Origin: Paracoccaceae bacterium | GTDB lineage: Bacteria > Pseudomonadota > Alphaproteobacteria > Rhodobacterales > Rhodobacteraceae | NCBI GenBank assembly: GCA_024742655.1 | Contig: JANSYB010000024.1 | Span: forward strand, 1 to 11,600 | Length of the DNA: 11,600 nt | Reading direction: 5' to 3' | In this document: positions 6,095 through 11,600 of the stretch, in pieces | How positions within the stretch are numbered: position 1 is the stretch's first letter | Layout: each line of letters opens with the position of its first letter | The notes under the pieces: generated by a model | What the model was told of the DNA's origin: nothing | What the model saw: the letters and a program-made list of their open reading frames with translations, nothing else | The model's database searches: none | Translations under genes and position numbers: made by a program

Positions 6095-7327
6095 ATGACG
6101 AACAGGGACGTGATCGTGATTGGCGCAGGGGCGGCCGGGCTGGCCGCTACGGCCCGGCTTCTGGCCGACGGTTTCGACACGATTTGCCTGGAGGCCGCCG
6201 ACCGTATCGGCGGGCGCGCCCATACCGACGGCACGATCTTCGGCCAGCCCTTCGACATGGGCGCACGATGGCTGCATAACGGGCCGGTCAACCCTTTCAT
6301 CGGGATCGGCAAATCGCTTGGCCTCGACATGTACCTGATGCCCTATCACGGTCACACCAAGGGCGATGACCCATACGGCACCAAGCTTTGGGCCGAGGCC
6401 GACCGCTTCTCGACCCGCCTGCGCAGCGCAGCCGACGCGGGACAGGACATTCCGGCCGCCACTCTTTTCACCGACACCGATCCGTGGTCCAAAACGGCCG
6501 CAATGATGACCGCGCTTCTGATGGGGCGCGACCTGCACGAGGTGTCGACGGCGGATTGGGGCGTGGGCACGGTAGAAGAAAACTGGTTCTGCCGCGAGGG
6601 TTTCGGCGCAGTTGTGGCGCGCCATGGCGCGGAGGTGCCCGTGTCCCTGAACACTCGCGTTTCGGTGATCTCGTACAAGAACGGCGGCGTGCGCATTGAC
6701 ACCGACAAGGGCAGCCTCAGCGCCCGCGCTGTCATCGTGACGGTGTCACAGGGCGTTCTGGCCGCGGGCAATATCCGCTTCGACCCTGCATTGGACAACG
6801 ATCGACTACAGGCGCTCGACGGCGTAACGATGGGCCGTTACAACCACGTGGCACTGCAATTTCCTCCGGCAACGATCCCGGTCAAGGACGACGCATGGGT
6901 CACCTACCCGGTCAGGGACATGCAGGACGGCTCCTTTCAAGGTGGTGCATTTCACTGCAATATCGGCGGCACGGGGATGTGTTCCTTTGAGCATGCCGGG
7001 GCGTTTGCCGACGCGCTTGAAGCCGAGGGAGAGCAGACGGCAATCGGCTTTGCCCTTGATCGACTGGTCGATGTGTTCGGCACCGGCATTCGCAAGACCT
7101 TCGTCAATGGACACGCCACGCAATGGGGTCGAAATCCCTTCACATGTGGCGCCTATTCCGGTGCCTTGCCCGGGCAGGCCCACCTGCGAACCTCGCTGCG
7201 CCGCCCCCACACCGAACATATCCATTTTGCCGGAGAGGCCATGCATCCCGACGAGCCGGCCACCGTCAGCGGCGCCCACAAGGAAGGCCTGCGCGCCGCG
7301 CAAGAGGTATCCCGCCTGCTCTCCTGA
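6095..7327 (+). CDS. FAD-dependent oxidoreductase, flavin amine oxidase type
   Basis: The 410-residue protein has the FAD-binding architecture of the monoamine oxidase/polyamine oxidase/phytoene desaturase superfamily. VIVIGAGAAGLAA (6-18) is the dinucleotide-binding loop. CLEAADRIGGRAHT (31-44) binds the ribose and the second FAD glycine turn, and FDMGARWLH (53-61) is the family's following motif. Near the C-terminus HFAGEAMHPDEPATVSGAHKEG (about 377-398) closes the FAD site. It has no signal peptide, so a cytoplasmic enzyme is likely. The substrate could be a polyamine or another amine; nothing in the active site lets me choose. I start at the ATG at 6095, directly before the Rossmann strand. 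The frame stays open upstream to 5510, but that stretch is antisense to rluA. Its 3' end faces the GcvT-domain gene across two palindromes. Confidence 0.9.
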   Translation: MTNRDVIVIGAGAAGLAATARLLADGFDTICLEAADRIGGRAHTDGTIFGQPFDMGARWLHNGPVNPFIGIGKSLGLDMYLMPYHGHTKGDDPYGTKLWAEADRFSTRLRSAADAGQDIPAATLFTDTDPWSKTAAMMTALLMGRDLHEVSTADWGVGTVEENWFCREGFGAVVARHGAEVPVSLNTRVSVISYKNGGVRIDTDKGSLSARAVIVTVSQGVLAAGNIRFDPALDNDRLQALDGVTMGRYNHVALQFPPATIPVKDDAWVTYPVRDMQDGSFQGGAFHCNIGGTGMCSFEHAGAFADALEAEGEQTAIGFALDRLVDVFGTGIRKTFVNGHATQWGRNPFTCGAYSGALPGQAHLRTSLRRPHTEHIHFAGEAMHPDEPATVSGAHKEGLRAAQEVSRLLS

Positions 7328-7340
7328 AGCTGGGGCGGAA

Positions 7341-7361
7341 CGGAGCAAAGACCTTGCGCTC
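7341..7361. repeat. Weak hairpin in the convergent intergenic region
   Basis: GGAGC and GCTCC form a 5-base stem around an 11-base interior that can pair a little further if a bulge is allowed. It precedes the two strong palindromes between the convergent genes. Taken alone it would not be notable. Confidence 0.3.
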
Positions 7362-7380
7362 CATCCCAATCCTCGCGCCT

Positions 7381-7402
7381 CCGGAATTTGCACAAATTCC
7401 GG
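7381..7402. terminator. 22-base palindrome, likely bidirectional transcription end or RNA-stabilising hairpin
   Basis: CCGGAATTTG (7381-7390) and CAAATTCCGG (7393-7402) are perfect reverse complements around CA. It lies 53 bases after the amine-oxidase-like gene stop and just downstream of the opposing dehydrogenase gene. There is no terminal T-run, so classical intrinsic termination is not certain. It shares its last G with a second palindrome. Confidence 0.65.
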
Positions 7403-7427
7403 GCTAGAAAATGCGCATTTTCTAGCC
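7402..7427. terminator. 26-base perfect palindrome, likely bidirectional transcription end
   Basis: GGCTAGAAAATGC (7402-7414) and its exact reverse complement (7415-7427) abut with no spacer. On the minus strand it begins 3 bases after the stop of the GcvT-domain gene. The inner A/T runs mean that either transcript carries four U's inside the stem rather than after it. It may work with the preceding palindrome to end both convergent transcripts. Confidence 0.65.
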
Positions 7428-7430
7428 GCC

Positions 7431-9881
7431 TCAGGCCTTCACGCGCTCGGACTTGGGGTCGTACATCGGGCGCAGGCTGGCCTCGGCTTTCACGCGGGTG
7501 CCGGCCACGTCGATCTCATAGGTGGAGGCCAGAACCTGCTCGGCCGTCTCGCCTTCGCAGGGCACGTAGCCCATGCCGATCGCACCGCCCAGATGGTGGC
7601 CGTAATTGCCTGAACTGAGGTAGCCCACGATCTCGCCGTCCCGGATCACCGGCTCGTTGTGATAAACCAGCGGCTCTGGATCGGTCAGGCGGAACTGCAC
7701 CATGCGCGATTTCAACCCCTCGTCCTTTTTGCGCAGCACCGCGTCGCGGCCGATGAAATCGGGCTTCGTGGTCTTGACCGCGAAACCGAGCCCGGCCTCG
7801 AGCACGTGATCCTCGCAGGTGATGTCATGGCCGAAATGGCGAAAGCCTTTCTCGATCCGGCAACTGTCCATCATGTGCATGCCACACAGCTTCAGCCCGT
7901 GATCCCGCCCGGCCTCCCACAGGGTTTCGAACGCGTGGCCGGCCATATCGGCGCTGATATAGATTTCCCAGCCAAGCTCCCCCACGTAGGACACGCGGTG
8001 CACACGTGCGAGGCCCATGCCCAGCTCGATCTCCTGCGCTGTGCCGAAGGGGTTGGCCTCATTCGAGAAATCATTGGGGCTGACCGCCTGCATGAGGTCG
8101 CGCGCTTTGGGCCCCATCACGGCCAGAACACCCTCGCCCGCCGTCACGTCGGTGATCACCACGTTGAACGCCCCCTTGTGGCGCTCCATCCAGGTCTGGT
8201 CGGCCAGCCGCGTCGCGGCCGGGGTGACAGCCAGGTAGGCGGTTTCGGAAAGGCGCGTGACAGTCACGTCCGCCTCGATCCCGCCGCGGTCATTGAGGAA
8301 CTGCGTGTAGACGATCTTGCCCGTGGGCACCGAATAATCGCCACCGCCCACATGGTTCAGGAACGCCTCGGCATCCGGGCCCTCGACCCGGATCTTGCCG
8401 AAGCTCGACATGTCATACATGCCCAGTCCGGTGCGGATCGCGGCATGTTCTGCCGCGGCGTTGTCGAACCAATTCTGCCGGCCCCAAGTGTAGCGGTATT
8501 CCCGTTCCTGTCCGTCACCGGCGAACCAGTTGGCGCGTTCCCAGCCGGCGGTCTCTCCCATGACCGCACCATGCTCCAGCAGGTGGTGATGGAACGGCGT
8601 GCGCCGCACGCCGCGCGCGGTGCGTTTCTGCAGGTAGGGGAAGTGATCGGCGTAGAGCAGGCCCAGCGTTTCCCTGGATCGCTCGAAAAGGTAATGCCGA
8701 TTGCCCTGGAAGGGCTGCATGCGGCTGACATCCACGTCACCCAGATCAAAGGGTTTCTCGCCCGAGTCCATCCATTGCGACAGGGCGTGGCCAGCCCCGC
8801 CCGCCGACTGAATGCCAATGGAGTTGAACCCGGCGGCGACCCAGACATTGTCCATCTCGGGGCACAGGCCAAGGTGATAGGCATCGTCGGGCGTAAAGCT
8901 TTCGGGCCCGTTGAAGAAGGTGTGAATACCCGCCTCGGCCAGCATCGGCATGCGGTTGCAGGCGTTTTCCAGAATGGGTTCGAAATGGTCGAAATCCTCG
9001 GGCAGCTGGTCGAACTCGAAATCGTCGGGGATGCCGTTCATGCCCCAGGGTTTCGAGTGCGGCTCGAACGCGCCCAGCATCATCTTGCCCGCGTCTTCCT
9101 TGTAATAGGCGCATTCATCGGGCACCCGCAGCACCGGCATCTGGCCCAGCCCCTCGATGGGTTCGGAGACGATGTAGAAATGCTCGCAGGCATGCAGCGG
9201 CACGTTCACGCCGGCCATGCGGCCCACCTCGTGACCCCACATGCCGGCACAGTTCACGATCATCTCGCAGGCGATATGGCCCTGCGCCTGTCCGTTATCG
9301 CTGATCCAGTCCACGCCGGTGACGCGGCGGCCCTGTTTCGCGATGCCGGTGACCTTGATGCGTTCGCGAACCAGCGCGCCGTTCTGCCGCGCGCCCTTGG
9401 CCAGCGCCAGGGCGATGTTGGCCGGGTCCGCCTGTCCGTCTGTGGGCAGCCAGACACCGCCTGTGACACCGTCGATATTGATATGCTCGTAACGGTCCTT
9501 GACCTCCTTCGGGCTGAGTTCCTCGACCGGCACGCCGAAGGCACGGGCCATGGCCGCCTGCCGGAACAGTTCCTCGCGCCGCTCGTTCGTGAGTGCTGCC
9601 GAAACCGATCCGCCCTGCCGCAGGCCTGTGGCCACACCGGTTTCGGCCTCGAGCCCGAGATAGAGCTCGGCGGAGTAGCGTGCGAGCTTGGTCATGTTCG
9701 CACTTGCGCGCAGCTGGCCGATGAGGCCCGCAGCATGCCATGTCGTGCCGGAGGTCAGTTGCTTGCGTTCAAGCAGCACCACGTCCGTCCAGCCCAGTTT
9801 CGCCAGGTGATAGGCCACCGAGCAGCCCACCACGCCACCGCCGATGATGACCACGCGGGCCTGTTGCGGAAGATCAGCCAT
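7431..9881 (-). CDS. FAD/GcvT-domain dehydrogenase (dimethylglycine/sarcosine dehydrogenase family)
   Basis: This 816-residue protein has the four-part layout of dimethylglycine and sarcosine dehydrogenases. An FAD-binding DAO domain (about 8-375) begins with VVIIGGGVVGCS. A short linker domain (about 378-435) contains YADHFPYLQKR and WERANWFA. A tetrahydrofolate-binding GcvT domain (about 460-690) and a GcvT C-terminal barrel (about 715-810) follow. SGTTWHAAG (44-52) places His49 where dimethylglycine and sarcosine dehydrogenases attach FAD covalently. Such enzymes oxidatively demethylate N-methyl amines and pass the C1 unit to tetrahydrofolate. The exact substrate is inferred, not shown. 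I chose the ATG at 9881 because AAGAGG (9893-9888) lies 6 bases away; a TTG at 9887 touches that site and is unlikely. Upstream is a homocysteine methyltransferase-family gene, which suggests glycine betaine or related methylamine breakdown. Confidence 0.92.
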   Translation of the reverse strand: MADLPQQARVVIIGGGVVGCSVAYHLAKLGWTDVVLLERKQLTSGTTWHAAGLIGQLRASANMTKLARYSAELYLGLEAETGVATGLRQGGSVSAALTNERREELFRQAAMARAFGVPVEELSPKEVKDRYEHINIDGVTGGVWLPTDGQADPANIALALAKGARQNGALVRERIKVTGIAKQGRRVTGVDWISDNGQAQGHIACEMIVNCAGMWGHEVGRMAGVNVPLHACEHFYIVSEPIEGLGQMPVLRVPDECAYYKEDAGKMMLGAFEPHSKPWGMNGIPDDFEFDQLPEDFDHFEPILENACNRMPMLAEAGIHTFFNGPESFTPDDAYHLGLCPEMDNVWVAAGFNSIGIQSAGGAGHALSQWMDSGEKPFDLGDVDVSRMQPFQGNRHYLFERSRETLGLLYADHFPYLQKRTARGVRRTPFHHHLLEHGAVMGETAGWERANWFAGDGQEREYRYTWGRQNWFDNAAAEHAAIRTGLGMYDMSSFGKIRVEGPDAEAFLNHVGGGDYSVPTGKIVYTQFLNDRGGIEADVTVTRLSETAYLAVTPAATRLADQTWMERHKGAFNVVITDVTAGEGVLAVMGPKARDLMQAVSPNDFSNEANPFGTAQEIELGMGLARVHRVSYVGELGWEIYISADMAGHAFETLWEAGRDHGLKLCGMHMMDSCRIEKGFRHFGHDITCEDHVLEAGLGFAVKTTKPDFIGRDAVLRKKDEGLKSRMVQFRLTDPEPLVYHNEPVIRDGEIVGYLSSGNYGHHLGGAIGMGYVPCEGETAEQVLASTYEIDVAGTRVKAEASLRPMYDPKSERVKA

Positions 9882-9910
9882 GTTCAACCTCTTGTGCTTG
9901 TGTCAGGGTT

Positions 9911-9932
9911 TCGGATCGCTGACGCGATCCGA
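9911..9932. repeat. Perfect 9-base-pair hairpin upstream of the GcvT-domain gene
   Basis: TCGGATCGC (9911-9919) and GCGATCCGA (9924-9932) pair perfectly around TGAC. In the minus-strand message it lies about 18 bases before the AAGAGG ribosome site of the dehydrogenase gene. No T-run follows on either strand, so RNA processing, stability or leader control is as likely as termination. Confidence 0.5.
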
Positions 9933-9939
9933 CCGGGGC

Positions 9940-9988
9940 GGGGGGCGCTGCCCCCCACACCCCCCGGGAGTATTTCAGGAACGATGAA
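9940..9988 (+). repeat. Dispersed intergenic element, copy A
   Basis: GGGGGGC (9940-9946) and GCCCCCC (9950-9956) form a 7-base-pair stem with loop GCT. Next come a C-run with GGGA, GTATTTC (9970-9976), six bases and GATGAA (9983-9988). The order and the six-base gap match copy B at 1011-1056 on the other strand. It occupies most of the 117-base gap between the methyltransferase and dehydrogenase genes, reading against them. Confidence 0.6.
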
Positions 9989-9998
9989 ACGGGCGGGG

Positions 9999-10895
9999 TC
10001 AGACGATGACATGACCTGCCTCTTTCAACCGACGGGCCAGTTCGGCGATATGATCAGGGCCCACCTCGCAGCAGCCACCGACGATCGTGGCCCCCTGTTC
10101 GACCCAGCCCATGGCAAACTCCGCGTAGGCCTCGGGGCCAAGGTCGGTGCGTTGTTCCAGCGCATCCACCGTGGGCGCGTCGCCGAGGAACCCCTCGCTG
10201 ATGCGCGTGAAGCCATTGGCGTAGGCCCCGAAAGGTTTGCCGAAGGTCTTGATGATCTCCAGTGCGGCCGCCACCGCCTCGGGGCGGGAGCAATTGACCA
10301 GAACCGCCTCGGGTTGAAAGCGTTCGATCAGCGGTGCGAGATCCTGCAGGCTCTCTCCCGAGCGCAGAATGGTCCCGTCATCGTCATCGACACTGACCGC
10401 CAACCAGACCGGCACACCCTGCCCCGAGGCCGCGCGCAGCGCCCCGTCGGCCTGATCCACCGAGGACATCGTCTCGATCAGGATCAGGTCGACATCGTTC
10501 TTCATCAGGGCGACCGGTTCGGCATAGATTTCGGCGGCCTCGGCGGCGGCTGGGCACACCTCCGGCTTGTAGGACTGAACCAGCGGGCCAAGCGAGCCCG
10601 CAACCCGACCCGCGCCATGTGCGGCCCGCGCCCGGCGCGCCGCGCGAAGTGCCGTTTGGGTCAACTCGCCGATCTTGTCGTCAAGCCCGACCCGCTTGAG
10701 CCGGTCGCGCAGCACTGCATAGGTGTTCGTCGTTGCGACGGTCGCGCCGACGTTGAAGTAGTCGAGATGCACCTCGCCCACGAGCTTTGGGTGGACAAGC
10801 ATCACCTGCGTCGACCAAAGCGGTGTCGCGCGATCACCCGATCGTTTGACCAGTTCCTGCCCGATCGATCCGTCCAACAACGTGATCTGTGTCAT
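9999..10895 (-). CDS. Homocysteine S-methyltransferase family protein
   Basis: This 298-residue protein matches the zinc-dependent homocysteine S-methyltransferase family (betaine-homocysteine methyltransferase, S-methylmethionine methyltransferase and the homocysteine domain of MetH). LLDGSIGQEL (6-15) is the opening strand and loop, TTNTY (55-59) and GSLGP (100-104) line the barrel, and the zinc-binding cysteines are in VNCSRPE (Cys202) and GGCCEVGP (Cys275 and Cys276). All three cysteines are intact. It would transfer a methyl group to homocysteine to give methionine in the cytoplasm. Betaine, dimethylglycine, S-methylmethionine or a sulfonium compound could be the donor. The ATG at 10895 overlaps the upstream gene's stop as ATGA, with GAAGG four bases before it, so the two are translationally coupled. 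The neighbouring GcvT-domain dehydrogenase favours a betaine-type donor, by inference. Confidence 0.9.
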   Translation of the reverse strand: MTQITLLDGSIGQELVKRSGDRATPLWSTQVMLVHPKLVGEVHLDYFNVGATVATTNTYAVLRDRLKRVGLDDKIGELTQTALRAARRARAAHGAGRVAGSLGPLVQSYKPEVCPAAAEAAEIYAEPVALMKNDVDLILIETMSSVDQADGALRAASGQGVPVWLAVSVDDDDGTILRSGESLQDLAPLIERFQPEAVLVNCSRPEAVAAALEIIKTFGKPFGAYANGFTRISEGFLGDAPTVDALEQRTDLGPEAYAEFAMGWVEQGATIVGGCCEVGPDHIAELARRLKEAGHVIV

Positions 10896-11600
10896 TTCAC
10901 CTTCCCCTGTTCAGCCACTGTGCCAGGTGGTAGCAGCACCAGCTTGCCCGGGTGACGTTTGGTCATGAAGACCTCCTGCGCAAGCGCAATGTCCCGCATG
11001 GGAAATGTTTTTGAGACAAGCGGCAGGACACGCCCGGCATTCACCTTGTCCACCAGTGCGGCAAAGACGCGGGGCGGTTGATAGGTACAGCCGTGGATCG
11101 TGATGTCGCGCAGGTAAATGCGGCGCAGATCCGCCTCGACGATCGGCCCGGCTATGGCCCCGGCCACGGCGTAGTGCCCACCGGGACGTAGCGCGTCGAT
11201 CAGTGCGGGCCAGCCGGCCCCCGCGACAAGGTCGATCACGGCGTGAAACCGGTCGGGGGGCGGGGTGTCGTCACGCGACAGAACCGCGACGGCACCGGCC
11301 TCGTGCACGACGCCCGCCTTGGCCGGGGAGGCGACGCCCGTGACCTCAGCCCCCATTTGCGCCGCCAGTTGCACCGCCGCCAGCCCGACGCCGCCCGAGG
11401 CACCCGTCACCAGAACCTGTTGCCCGGCCGTCACCCCGGCCCGGTCCAGCAATCCCGCCGCCGTTCCAAAAGCGCAGGGGATGGCGGCCAGTTCGATGTC
11501 GCTCAGCGGCGAGACGGTTACGTCATAGAGATCACCCTCGGGCACCACGCAGTATTGCGCGAAAGCCCCGTCATATTCCGAGCCGATGGCGACAAAGCCC
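10892..11600 (-). CDS. Medium-chain dehydrogenase/reductase, quinone-oxidoreductase-like (partial, N-terminus outside window)
   Basis: Reading left from 11599 gives 235 residues of a protein whose start lies beyond the window. The visible part begins in the GroES-like domain (GSEYDGAFAQYCVVPEGDLY) and continues into the Rossmann domain with VLVTGASGGVGLAA (62-75 of the fragment). It ends in the usual MDR C-terminal pattern (HPGKLVLLPPG). Family members are about 320-350 residues, so roughly 100 are missing. The missing part would hold the catalytic zinc residues, so I cannot say whether it is a zinc alcohol dehydrogenase or a zinc-free NADPH:quinone reductase. GASGGVG hints at the latter. Its stop overlaps the methyltransferase start as ATGA, making it the first visible gene of the minus-strand cluster. 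No SD or promoter is visible because the start is outside. Confidence 0.88.
   Translation of the reverse strand, partial: GFVAIGSEYDGAFAQYCVVPEGDLYDVTVSPLSDIELAAIPCAFGTAAGLLDRAGVTAGQQVLVTGASGGVGLAAVQLAAQMGAEVTGVASPAKAGVVHEAGAVAVLSRDDTPPPDRFHAVIDLVAGAGWPALIDALRPGGHYAVAGAIAGPIVEADLRRIYLRDITIHGCTYQPPRVFAALVDKVNAGRVLPLVSKTFPMRDIALAQEVFMTKRHPGKLVLLPPGTVAEQGKVK

Noticed and set aside
6017..6625. An N-terminal extension of RluA on the minus strand
   Set aside because: It is antisense to the amine-oxidase-like gene and shows no similarity to RluA. The RluA match starts at the ATG at 6016.
9885..9887. A TTG start two codons upstream of the GcvT-domain gene start
   Set aside because: It directly abuts AAGAGG, leaving no spacer for initiation. 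The ATG at 9881 has a 6-base spacing.
7659..10955. A 1098-codon open frame on the plus strand, antisense to the GcvT-domain dehydrogenase and methyltransferase genes
   Set aside because: It covers two well-identified genes and the gap between them in antisense, has no recognisable domain, and its composition fits the mirror image of high-GC codon bias. Long antisense frames are common at this GC content.
1..11600. CRISPR arrays, transposases, toxin-antitoxin pairs, prophage genes or tRNAs
   Set aside because: I looked on both strands and saw no regularly spaced repeats, no transposase or integrase motifs, no small gene pairs and no cloverleaf-like sequence that I could support.

Overview
The window reads as a high-GC alphaproteobacterial chromosome, most likely Rhodobacteraceae (roseobacter group). 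This is an inference from the strong third-position GC bias, the RluA sequence, a GcvT-type flavoprotein dehydrogenase beside a homocysteine methyltransferase, and G/C-run intergenic elements of a kind I associate with that family. I see no insertion sequence, integrase, CRISPR array, tRNA or rRNA. Most of the window is housekeeping or catabolic, with a two-gene glycosyltransferase insert in the middle.

Layout. (1) Positions 1-884, minus strand: a zinc peptidase-fold (M14) AstE/aspartoacylase-like deacylase that runs off the left edge. (2) Positions 885-1204: a 320-base divergent intergenic region with several dyads and one copy of a dispersed element. (3) Positions 1205-4269, plus strand: a compact run of aldehyde dehydrogenase, GT25 glycosyltransferase and GT11 (fucosyltransferase-type) glycosyltransferase, with a 4-base gap and then an 8-base overlap. 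(4) Positions 4316-5356, plus strand: a small atypical protein kinase whose C-terminal part looks like the degenerate C-terminal domain of an adenylate-forming (ANL) enzyme. (5) Positions 5372-6016, minus strand: rluA, convergent with the kinase gene and divergent from (6), a flavin amine-oxidase-like protein at 6095-7327. (7) Positions 7328-7430: a convergent intergenic region holding two abutting near-perfect or perfect palindromes. (8) Positions 7431 to 11600, minus strand: a cluster transcribed in the order MDR oxidoreductase (cut by the right edge), homocysteine S-methyltransferase-family protein (ATGA overlap), then, after a 117-base gap with two hairpins, an 816-residue FAD/GcvT-domain dehydrogenase of the dimethylglycine/sarcosine dehydrogenase type.

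How they may work together. The minus-strand cluster fits methyl-group or one-carbon metabolism. A methyl donor such as glycine betaine could give its methyl group to homocysteine, and the product N-methylamine could be oxidised by the GcvT-fused flavoprotein with transfer of C1 units to tetrahydrofolate. The two glycosyltransferases probably decorate a surface glycan. Their coupling to an aldehyde dehydrogenase has no obvious metabolic logic. Three neighbouring genes (kinase, rluA, amine oxidase) lack a Shine-Dalgarno sequence and each has a TA-rich hexamer exactly 6 bases before the ATG, which suggests leaderless transcripts. I did not find a defence system or an obviously new multi-gene system. 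The points most worth checking are the kinase-ANL fusion, the palindrome pair, the two-copy intergenic element and the shared leaderless geometry.
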